Part shown: piece after piece, positions 1-5,593 of the stretch | How positions within the stretch are numbered: the stretch's first letter is position 1 | How the letters are laid out: the number at the start of each line of letters is the position of its first letter | Origin: Chthoniobacteraceae bacterium | Lineage (GTDB): Bacteria; Verrucomicrobiota; Verrucomicrobiia; Chthoniobacterales; Chthoniobacteraceae | Length of the DNA stretch: 5,593 bases | NCBI GenBank assembly: GCA_947478975.1 | Contig: CANJYI010000197.1 | Location: 1-5,593 of the forward strand | Direction: 5' to 3' | The notes under the pieces: generated by a model | What the model saw: the letters and a program-made list of their open reading frames with translations, nothing else | Database searches by the model: none | Told to the model about the DNA's origin: nothing | Program-made: the position numbers and the translations under genes

Positions 1-38
1 CCCCGGATCTGCGAGTCAAAATCCCCCCAACCGCATGA
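1..38 (+). CDS. 3' end of an upstream gene (partial)
   Basis: The frame whose first full codon is at position 3 reads PDLRVKIPPTA and ends at TGA 36-38. That stop overlaps the ATG of the next gene as ATGA, the usual arrangement of translationally coupled genes in one operon. Only 11 residues are visible, so the product cannot be identified. In Verrucomicrobia and Planctomycetes the gene before a DUF4175-like protein is often a BatA/vWA-type or glutamine-amidotransferase-like membrane protein, but that is inference from context. The other two frames are also open across this short stretch, so the frame choice rests only on the ATGA overlap. Confidence 0.5.
   Translation, partial: PDLRVKIPPTA
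35..38 (+). promoter_or_regulatory. ATGA stop-start overlap (translational coupling)
   Basis: The upstream frame ends with TGA at 36-38, inside the ATG at 35-37. The 20 bases before the ATG are C/A-rich and contain no purine-rich Shine-Dalgarno. Initiation therefore probably relies on ribosomes finishing the upstream gene. This overlap decides the start of the large gene. Confidence 0.55.
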
Positions 39-3000
39 GCCTTCATCCTGAAATCCAGCGTCTCCTCGTCGCGTTTGAACGCAGACGCCGCTTGCTGTTG
101 CTGCTGCGGGGAGTGCTCTCCGGAGGAGCGGCGTGTTTGGTGGGAACCATCCTCGCGGTTTTGGTCGATGCGCCTCTGGTTTTGGAGGACACCCCCCGCG
201 TGGTTTTGGCGGGGCTTGTTTATGGCGGCACCCTGGTTGCTTTTTGGTGGTTTACGCTGCGCCGCTTTCGCAGGGGCTCGGCTGCAAACTTGGCGGCGTT
301 GTTGGAAACGGCCGCGCCCCAACTGCGGGGGAGTTTTCTTTCGGCGGTCGAGCTTGCGCCTTCGGCTTCGCATGCTGATTCAAATCCGTTTCGTAAATCC
401 TTGCAGGAGCTGACTGCGCAGCGAATTAGCGGACTCGCCGTTCCTTCACTGCTGCCCTTGAGCCTAGTGCGGAGGTGTCTTGCCGCTTTGCTGCTCGCAG
501 CGCTCGTGATCGGGGGCGGCTTCGCACTCAACGGTAGTCGCTTTGGGTGGCAGTGTGCGCGCGCCCTGCTGCCGCTGGCGAATTTTGAACGGCTTGCGGA
601 CGCTGAAATCACCGTGGTGCAGCCCGCGCCCATGGAGGGGATCGTGCCAGCGGACGAACTTCTTGAGCTCGAGGTTTCCGTGGTCGCGCCGGATGAGGTG
701 GAGCCGGTCGTGCTGGCGCGGCACGCAAACGGCTCGCGGCTGAGGATCCCGATGCGGGCTGCCGGGCCCGGCCGTTTTCTGGCGAGTCTTCCTGTGGAGC
801 AGGAACCGTTGGTTTATCAGGTGCGCGCGGGATACAGCGTCACGCGCCGGTTTCAACTCGAACCCAGGTCCCGCCCCCGCGTGGCGTCTTATACAAAGAC
901 CTACCACTATCCGGAATACACGGGACTTCCGGACCGCACGGTCACCTCTTCGGAGGGAACTGTGAGCGCGTTGGAGGGGACGTTTGTGGAAATCGCGTTG
1001 GCGCCTGACCAAGCGGTTGCCGGTGGCTCGCTCGCGCTGACCTTGGGGAAGACCAACGTCGAGCTTCCTTTGGACGGGGACGCCGGACAGCCGGGCCTCA
1101 TGCGTGCGCGCTTTGAACTCACCGAAGGCGGCGCCTATACCGTGCGGATGGTGTCCGTAGAGACTGGTTTGAAATCAGCCGGTGGGCCGCAGAATGGCAT
1201 CCAGGTGGAGCTTGATGCGCCGCCAAACCTGGTTTTGGAGATCCCCGCCCAGGACCTCGTGTCGCCCCTTGGGGAGATGGTCTCGTTGGAAGGCGCGGCA
1301 GAGGACGACTTTGGGCTCGCGACTGTGGAGCTGGAGGTTCGCCAAAACGAGTCCGGGTGGCAGAAGAAACCGCTGGCGGCTGCGGCAGGAAGGAAGTTCC
1401 TGATTCGGAACGCCTTTGATTCCCTGGCGTACAAGGCCCGTCCTGGTGATGTGTTGAGCGTTCGGTTTTCCGCCACGGATGCACGCGGGCAGAGAGGGGA
1501 GTCGCGGACGGTCCGTATTGCGATTGCGCCTCCGGGTACGGTGGCGCGTCCGGACCGTGCGCTGGCCACGCAACGTGCGCTGTTCAAACACGTGAAGGAA
1601 CTCGCAAACGAAAGCGCCGAGGCGGTGACCGCGTTGGAGAAACTCAAAGCCCAGAGTGAGCGGGGAGCGCCCGATGACGTCAAAGCAAGCGAGGCGCTGG
1701 TGCGCGCGGAACAGGCGCTTGAAAAAGCTGTTCAAAGCGCTGAGTCCGCGCGAGACGCCGTGAGGGATGCGCAGGAAGCGGCCGGCTCTGTCGCGGATGC
1801 GGCGGCCTTGCAGGTGGAGGCCCGGGTTCTGGGGGCGGCGCAACTAGCGGAGTTGCAGGCGGCTAAACAGGCGCTCCAACAGTTGCTTCCGATGGCGGGC
1901 ACCAAGGCTGGAGCCGTGGAGGTCGCCCGGTTTGCGCAGGAGGCGGCGTCCGCCGGCGCTTCGCTGGCGCGCCTCGTGGAGGAATCCGCACGCACGCGTT
2001 TGGACGTGATGGAAGCGGCATCAATGGCGCCCGCCGCCCGGGTGCTTTCCAGGGAAATTGCCGCGGCCGGGCGGGAGGAGGAAGCTGCTTCCGCTGACGG
2101 CAGGCCGGCCCTCGCTGAGGGAGAGGCGTTGCGTCGCCAACAGGTCAACCAGACCGCCTCGAGTCAATTGCAGGAGCAGTTGCGAAAGCTTGTGGAACGG
2201 GCGCAGCCGGCCGCCGGGGGATTGCGGCCGGTCTTGGACGAGCTACGTAAAAGCCAGACAGCAGCCGAGAAGGCAGCGGCCTTGGCGGCCTCCGGTGAGG
2301 GCACCCAGCCTTCCTCGCAGCCGGCGGCTGCCGGTGAGGCGCTTGCCAGAAGTCTGGAGCGGACAGCAGCTTCCCTTGACGGGGCCAAGCCTGTGCTGCA
2401 ATCGGCGGCCGAGCGCGCGCAGACCGCCCTCAAGCGCGCCGACCGCACCGGTGGGGAAATCGTGGAGCGGAGCGCTCGTGAAATTGCGTCGCTTGCGAAC
2501 AAACAGAATGTGCCCGGCGAGTTGCGAGAGGCCGCCGCCGGGATTCGGGCAGGCGCCGCAGCCGATGCGTTGCGTGCCAACGCGGAGGCTGAAGCATTGG
2601 GGGGTGAAGCCTCTCCGAAGCTCGCCCGCGCGCTGGTGCAGGCGGCGGCGGCGCTCGAGGCTCCGCCCCAGGGTGCTGCGTCCGTCGCGGCGCTCGGTGC
2701 GCAGGCGGCGGATGTGGCCAAGCTGTTGAAGACGGTGGAGGCTGGGGCGGCGCTGGAGACCGCGCAGCGGAAGGCCGAAGGGCTCGCGGCGCAACTCGAC
2801 CGGCAGAACGGCCCGCCGTCTCCCGCCCAAATGGCGGCGCGCAAACAACTACGAGAAGAGGTGCAGGCGCTTCCCAAGCAGGTGCGTGAGGCGCGTCTTC
2901 CGGAGCCAGCGGCAAATGCGGCAAGAGAGGGAGGGGAGGCTCTCGGAGGAAGCACGACAGCCGGGCTGGCCAAGGCTGTGCAGGCGCTTAAGGCGGGGAC

Positions 3001-4204
3001 AGAAGCCGCCGCCGAGTCGGCAGACAAGGCGCTTGCCGACCTGGCGAAAAAGGCGCCTTCTCTCACCCAGCAGATGGAGCGGCTCGCGGCCAAGGCCTTG
3101 AAGGCCTCCGAGTCCACTGCGGCCCTCGCCGAGAAGTCGCCGGGCCAAACGGGTAAGCAAGAGGAGCAGAAGGAGATGGCCGGGGTCCTGCGCACGGAGT
3201 CGCAGTTTGAGCGGAAGCTGGACCAGTTGCGGCAGGCTTTGCGCGCGGAAGCGAACGCGCAGGATGTGCGCAGCGCGGCGGGCAGGGAGGCCGCGCGCGA
3301 TGCGGACGGAGCGGCAGCCCAGCTCAAAGACGCGGGCAATCGGGCGCAGGCAGCGTTGCAGCAGGCTGCGGCGCGCGCCCCCGAGCGGCAGCCCCTGCTT
3401 GAAAAGGCTGCGGCCTTTCAGAAACAAGGTGCCGAACAGCTCAAGGCACTGGCGGAAAACTTTCAAAAGCTCGAATCCGCGGATCCCGCAGAGCGTACCG
3501 CAGCGAGGCAGGCTCTGCGCGCTGGAGACAAGGCGCTGGGCGCCGCGGCAAAACTGGACGCACGTGAGGAGCGGGTGGCGGAACTTGCCAAGCTTGCCGA
3601 GCTTGCCAGAAAATCCCCGGAAGCGGCGTTGGCCAAGGCGGAAGCCATGGCGGCCCAGAATTCGCCGGGCTCGCAAGAGAGCCAGCCGGGGGCCGACGGT
3701 GCGGCGAAGGAGGGGACGAGCGCCCAGAGTTCCGAGGGCAAGGGCGATGCCTCCCAGCAGGGTGGCACGCAAAAGGATGCGCCCGGGGGAGCCCAGGCCG
3801 CAGCCGGTGCGCAGCTGGCGCAGGCCGCAAAAACGGAGATGGCGGAGGCCCGGGCGGCGCTGAAGGAGGGCGGTGAAGGGAGCGCCGAGCGGGCGGCTCA
3901 ATCGCTTTCGGCAGCGGTGGATGCGCAGGCGGGCGCGGACCGTGGCGAACGCACACAGGAGGGGGCAGCCTCGAGCGGGGGCGCCAATTCGGGTGCCGAT
4001 CTTTCCGGGATGGCCGACGCCGGGTCCAAGGGGCTGCCCGCCGATAAGAGGGGTGAAGCGGGAGACTGGGGCAGCCTTCCCAAACGGCTGGCCACCGACA
4101 TGGTGGAAGGCAAGAGGGAATCCGCGCCGTCGGAGTATCGGGACTCGGTCGAGGCGTATTTCAGGGCGGTGGCCGAGCGGGCCCGCGCGGGTGCTGCCCG
4201 ATAG
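35..4204 (+). CDS. DUF4175-like giant membrane-anchored protein with Ala-rich helical region
   Basis: 1389 residues; molecular role unknown. Three hydrophobic segments lie near residues 20-45, 53-74 and 147-166. Arg-rich stretches (ERRRR 15-19, RRFRR 76-80, RR 146-147) predict by the positive-inside rule a cytoplasmic N-terminus, a cytoplasmic loop at about 75-146 and an extracytoplasmic remainder. Residues 190-500 look beta-rich. They carry YPEYTGLPD (292-300) followed by SALEGTFVEIAL (311-322), and AEDDFGLATVELEV (422-435), motifs I associate with DUF4175-type proteins. Residues 505-1200 are long Ala/Glu/Gln/Lys/Arg helices, probably coiled coil. Gly/Ser/Gln-rich linkers follow at about 1205-1258 and 1298-1343. 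The protein ends in a motif with W1345, L1348, P1349, EYR 1367-1369 and EAYFRAVAE 1373-1381, which looks conserved. ATG 35 is chosen because it overlaps the previous stop (ATGA). The frame is open further upstream and no Shine-Dalgarno is visible, so coupling is likely. In this family the genomic partners are usually MoxR/DUF58/vWA genes, suggesting a role in envelope assembly or stress; this is inference. Family assignment is by motif and architecture only. Confidence 0.85.
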   Translation: MSLHPEIQRLLVAFERRRRLLLLLRGVLSGGAACLVGTILAVLVDAPLVLEDTPRVVLAGLVYGGTLVAFWWFTLRRFRRGSAANLAALLETAAPQLRGSFLSAVELAPSASHADSNPFRKSLQELTAQRISGLAVPSLLPLSLVRRCLAALLLAALVIGGGFALNGSRFGWQCARALLPLANFERLADAEITVVQPAPMEGIVPADELLELEVSVVAPDEVEPVVLARHANGSRLRIPMRAAGPGRFLASLPVEQEPLVYQVRAGYSVTRRFQLEPRSRPRVASYTKTYHYPEYTGLPDRTVTSSEGTVSALEGTFVEIALAPDQAVAGGSLALTLGKTNVELPLDGDAGQPGLMRARFELTEGGAYTVRMVSVETGLKSAGGPQNGIQVELDAPPNLVLEIPAQDLVSPLGEMVSLEGAAEDDFGLATVELEVRQNESGWQKKPLAAAAGRKFLIRNAFDSLAYKARPGDVLSVRFSATDARGQRGESRTVRIAIAPPGTVARPDRALATQRALFKHVKELANESAEAVTALEKLKAQSERGAPDDVKASEALVRAEQALEKAVQSAESARDAVRDAQEAAGSVADAAALQVEARVLGAAQLAELQAAKQALQQLLPMAGTKAGAVEVARFAQEAASAGASLARLVEESARTRLDVMEAASMAPAARVLSREIAAAGREEEAASADGRPALAEGEALRRQQVNQTASSQLQEQLRKLVERAQPAAGGLRPVLDELRKSQTAAEKAAALAASGEGTQPSSQPAAAGEALARSLERTAASLDGAKPVLQSAAERAQTALKRADRTGGEIVERSAREIASLANKQNVPGELREAAAGIRAGAAADALRANAEAEALGGEASPKLARALVQAAAALEAPPQGAASVAALGAQAADVAKLLKTVEAGAALETAQRKAEGLAAQLDRQNGPPSPAQMAARKQLREEVQALPKQVREARLPEPAANAAREGGEALGGSTTAGLAKAVQALKAGTEAAAESADKALADLAKKAPSLTQQMERLAAKALKASESTAALAEKSPGQTGKQEEQKEMAGVLRTESQFERKLDQLRQALRAEANAQDVRSAAGREAARDADGAAAQLKDAGNRAQAALQQAAARAPERQPLLEKAAAFQKQGAEQLKALAENFQKLESADPAERTAARQALRAGDKALGAAAKLDAREERVAELAKLAELARKSPEAALAKAEAMAAQNSPGSQESQPGADGAAKEGTSAQSSEGKGDASQQGGTQKDAPGGAQAAAGAQLAQAAKTEMAEARAALKEGGEGSAERAAQSLSAAVDAQAGADRGERTQEGAASSGGANSGADLSGMADAGSKGLPADKRGEAGDWGSLPKRLATDMVEGKRESAPSEYRDSVEAYFRAVAERARAGAAR
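1547..3634 (+). other. Region encoding the Ala-rich helical (coiled-coil-like) part of the large protein
   Basis: This stretch encodes about residues 505-1200. It is dominated by Ala, Glu, Gln, Lys, Arg and Leu with few Pro or Gly. Short breaks that could separate helical bundles occur near 754-765 (GEGTQPSSQPAA), 926-930 (GPPSP), 955-975 and 1036-1040. No catalytic motif is visible. The final third (about 1005-1200), with ERKLDQLRQALRAEANAQD at 1059-1077, is less repetitive than the middle and looks more constrained. The high GC and alanine content leaves long stop-free frames on the opposite strand, which I do not consider genes. Confidence 0.6.
3584..3610 (+). repeat. Three tandem 9-base units inside the large gene
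   Basis: Three consecutive 9-base units begin with cttgcc (cttgccaag, cttgccgag, cttgccaga). They encode LAK-LAE-LAR at residues 1184-1192. The units are in frame, so gain or loss of one would change helix length without a frameshift. It is short and may only reflect the helical amino-acid pattern. Confidence 0.5.
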
Positions 4205-4210
4205 CGGGCC
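4180..4210. terminator. Possible stem-loop at the convergent gene junction
   Basis: ggcccgc at 4180-4186 pairs with gcgggcc at 4204-4210. Inside it, cggg 4188-4191 pairs with cccg 4197-4200 around a 5-base loop, leaving one base unpaired on the left and three on the right. The structure covers the stop codon of the large + strand gene and lies just beyond the stop of the - strand acyltransferase. It could slow or stop transcription from both sides. There is no T-tract on either side, so it is not a classical intrinsic terminator, and GC-rich DNA forms such stems readily by chance. Confidence 0.25.
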
Positions 4211-4214
4211 TCGC

Positions 4215-4967
4215 TCAGCTCAGGTCGCCGGGTGCGAGCGCGCTGACCGAAGAGTGGAGACGTGCGGCCAGGGTTTTGCGGTCGCCCACGGGGCCGACAG
4301 GATCTCCGAAATGGACTTCTCCGAAGGTGGTCTTCCGATTGAGGAGCGCGAGCAGGCAGGGCAACAAGTCGCGCTCTCCAAAATAGGCGACGTCATCCGC
4401 GCGGACCCGGTCGCCTCCCCAATACGAGAGGTGGCCGGGGATGACGGGAATTGCGGCCTCCACGGCAGGTTGGAGCAAGGAGGGCTGGAAGGGCAGGACC
4501 CTGGAGCCGTCCGAACTGGTTCCCTCAGGAAACAGAGTGACCAGGAGGCCGGCGTCCAGGACGCGGCGCAGGTCCGCGTTGACCCTTGCCACATCCAACC
4601 GGCGGCTGCGTTCGACAAAAAGAGTGCCGGCTGCACTGGCGATGTCACCCACAACGGGCCAGGAGGCGACCTCTGATTTGGATACAAAAACCATCGGCTG
4701 CACCGCGCTCAGGAGGATGATGTCGGCAAAACTGACGTGGTTGGTCACGAGCAAACCGGAATCGGGGATCCGCCCGGATACGCTGCGTTCGACGCCGAAG
4801 TGGTTGAGGAGCGCGTTGCTGATCTTGTGCAGGCGGAGGGCGCGTTCCCGAAGCTCTGCCCGGTTTGCCAAGGGGCTCGGTGTGCCGACCCTGCGGGCTT
4901 GGGCCACTCCGTGCACCAGTTGCAGCACCAGGCGGGCGGCCTTTCCAAAAACACGAAGCGGGCTCAC
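4215..4967 (-). CDS. PlsC/OlsA-like lysophospholipid (1-acyl-glycerol-3-phosphate type) acyltransferase
   Basis: Predicted acyl-ACP/CoA-dependent O-acyltransferase of the PlsC/LPLAT superfamily, 250 residues from the proposed GTG start, within the usual 230-270. Family blocks appear in order: NHVSFAD at 76-82 with the catalytic HX4D pair H77 and D82; block II at about 95-120 (KSEVASWPVVG, then GTLFVER ending at R120); block III FPEGTS at 146-151; block IV AIPVIPG at 172-178. A hydrophobic helix near residues 10-22 (AARLVLQLVHGVA) could sit at the inner face of the cytoplasmic membrane. An open frame extends upstream to 5132, but those residues overlap the preceding gene and are Pro/Ser/Arg-rich, unlike the family. 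GTG 4967 is preferred, with GAGG 9 bases before it. The preceding OlsB-like gene ends 49 bases upstream, so the likely job is O-acylation of a 3-hydroxyacyl-amino acid (OlsA role). Making phosphatidic acid (PlsC role) remains possible. Family confidence is high, substrate confidence moderate. Confidence 0.9.
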   Translation of the reverse strand: MSPLRVFGKAARLVLQLVHGVAQARRVGTPSPLANRAELRERALRLHKISNALLNHFGVERSVSGRIPDSGLLVTNHVSFADIILLSAVQPMVFVSKSEVASWPVVGDIASAAGTLFVERSRRLDVARVNADLRRVLDAGLLVTLFPEGTSSDGSRVLPFQPSLLQPAVEAAIPVIPGHLSYWGGDRVRADDVAYFGERDLLPCLLALLNRKTTFGEVHFGDPVGPVGDRKTLAARLHSSVSALAPGDLS

Positions 4968-4985
4968 CTCCGCCGGCCTCGGCGG
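4968..4985 (-). promoter_or_regulatory. Start region of the acyltransferase: GAGG in the loop of a small hairpin
   Basis: Read on the - strand, GAGG (4980-4977) lies 9 bases before GTG 4967 and is the best Shine-Dalgarno candidate. It falls in the six-base loop (GAGGCC) of a 5-bp stem, CCGCC/GGCGG (4985-4981 with 4974-4970). A second purine run, GGAG, directly abuts the GTG and is too close to act for it. The site supports GTG 4967 as start but does not prove it; the upstream ORF continues without a stop. Confidence 0.4.
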
Positions 4986-5016
4986 TGGGTTGGCCGGGGG
5001 GAAGGGAACGATTTGG

Positions 5017-5593
5017 TCAGCCGATGAGTGCGGCAGCTCTGGAGGGGAGATTTTCAAGGTCGAGCAGCGTGAGGAAGTCGATCGTCTTGAATTCTCTGTC
5101 CATCGCGGGCGGAGCGCAAATCTTTGCTCCAAGAGAAAGATAGGCAGTCAACAGTTTGGGCGCGCGTGGAACGGGCGCGGGCTCCGATTGCTGCACTGGC
5201 TCTGGACAGGCCCAGCCGGCCAGGGGAACAGTGCGAAAGGACTCTGGTGCAAGGTGCCGCTGGGAAAGCATTTGGTACAATCCAAGCCCCTCCTCCGGAT
5301 CCTGCGAGGTGAGCGAGCTGCAGCCCAAAAGGTACCGGCAGCCCCGCTCCCGCGCATAGTCTGCGATCCCCCGCCACAAGAGCGAGAGCACCTGCAGATT
5401 ACGGTGTTCGATGTGCACGCAGGCGCGGCCCAGTTCCAAAACCTGTTCGCGGATGGGGTCGAAGGGGCTCAGATCAAACTCCTGTGCGCTGTAGAAGCCG
5501 ATGTTTTCAGCGGCCCGCCCGCCGGTCTGCATCCGGTAGGTGCCGACGACCTCTCCAGCGTTTTCCACCAGCAAATGGTCGCAACCGCTGTCG
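5017..5593 (-). CDS. OlsB-like GNAT-fold N-acyltransferase (ornithine-lipid type), N-terminus beyond the window
   Basis: The frame runs off the right edge; 191 residues are visible, ending at TGA 5019-5017. Residues 1-9 read DSGCDHLLV and continue the family pattern, so a TTG at 5574 is not the real start; perhaps 60-100 residues are missing. Recognisable OlsB/hemolysin-like GNAT motifs: VVGTYRM (15-21), GFYSAQEFDL (32-41), LELGRACVHIEHRN (52-65, the acyl-donor-binding segment), LLWRGI (71-76), LLGCSSL (88-94), and the C-terminal block LGAKICAPPAMDREFKTIDF ending at residue 173. Family members transfer a 3-hydroxyacyl chain from acyl-carrier protein to the alpha-amino group of ornithine, or of glycine or glutamine in related enzymes, making a lyso-aminolipid at the inner membrane. 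The next gene, 49 bases on, is a PlsC/OlsA-like O-acyltransferase that could complete the lipid. The amino-acid substrate cannot be read from the sequence. Family confidence is high, exact substrate low. Confidence 0.88.
   Translation of the reverse strand, partial: DSGCDHLLVENAGEVVGTYRMQTGGRAAENIGFYSAQEFDLSPFDPIREQVLELGRACVHIEHRNLQVLSLLWRGIADYARERGCRYLLGCSSLTSQDPEEGLGLYQMLSQRHLAPESFRTVPLAGWACPEPVQQSEPAPVPRAPKLLTAYLSLGAKICAPPAMDREFKTIDFLTLLDLENLPSRAAALIG

Noticed and set aside
220..633. - strand open frame over the N-terminal part of the large gene
   Set aside because: Antisense to the transmembrane region; no motif, no ribosome binding site, and the sense frame explains the stretch.
2164..3339. 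Long - strand open frame (391 codons) inside the large gene
   Set aside because: It is antisense to the Ala-rich region. GC-rich Ala codons read backwards give few stops, and its Ser/Ala/Arg-rich translation shows no domain or motif.
3647..3808. Gly/Ser/Gln-rich stretch considered as a possible frameshift or foreign insertion
   Set aside because: The frame continues on both sides into helical and C-terminal sequence, base composition matches the surroundings, and such linkers are expected in this kind of protein.
2849..3901. Second long - strand open frame (350 codons) in the large gene
   Set aside because: Leu/Arg/Gly-rich composition is typical of an antisense shadow of Ala/Glu/Gln/Lys codons, and it overlaps the strongly supported + strand gene along its full length.
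3873..4676. + strand open frame across the convergent junction (267 codons)
   Set aside because: It overlaps the end of the large gene in another frame and then runs antisense to the acyltransferase, which carries clear HX4D and FPEGTS motifs.
5017..5574. TTG at 5574 as start of the OlsB-like protein
   Set aside because: The frame stays open to the window edge and the residues before it (DSGCDH) continue the family pattern, so the gene is truncated by the window rather than starting here.

Overview
The window is GC-rich, gene-dense chromosomal DNA. The gene content suggests a Gram-negative member of the Planctomycetota-Verrucomicrobiota-Chlamydiota superphylum, most likely an Opitutales-like verrucomicrobium. 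The basis is a very large alanine-rich DUF4175-like membrane protein of a type I know mainly from that group, next to an acyltransferase pair resembling those of amino-acid-containing membrane lipids. This assignment is inference; there is no rRNA or marker gene here.

Layout. The left part (1-4204, + strand) is the end of an operon. The last codons of an upstream gene overlap, through ATGA, the start of a 1389-residue protein. That protein has three N-terminal membrane segments, a beta-rich extracytoplasmic part (about residues 190-500), a long Ala/Glu/Gln/Lys-rich helical part (about 505-1200), two low-complexity Gly/Ser/Gln linkers and a conserved-looking C-terminal motif. In related genomes such proteins are usually encoded behind MoxR ATPase, DUF58 and BatA/vWA genes, so the truncated upstream gene is probably part of that cluster.

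The right part (4215-5593, - strand) is a two-gene operon reading leftward and converging on the large gene. The first gene is an OlsB-like GNAT-fold N-acyltransferase (N-terminus beyond the right edge), followed by a PlsC/OlsA-like O-acyltransferase. Together they could make an ornithine-lipid-type or related aminolipid: the first would N-acylate an amino acid with a 3-hydroxyacyl chain, the second would O-acylate that hydroxyl. The head group cannot be read from the sequence.

The two operons end 10 bp apart, with a GC-rich inverted repeat over the junction. There is no gene-free stretch over 300 bases, and I see no RNA gene, CRISPR array, insertion sequence or sign of recent transfer. Nothing here clearly forms a new system. 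The most interesting points are the poorly understood giant membrane protein and the unresolved head group of the lipid pair.
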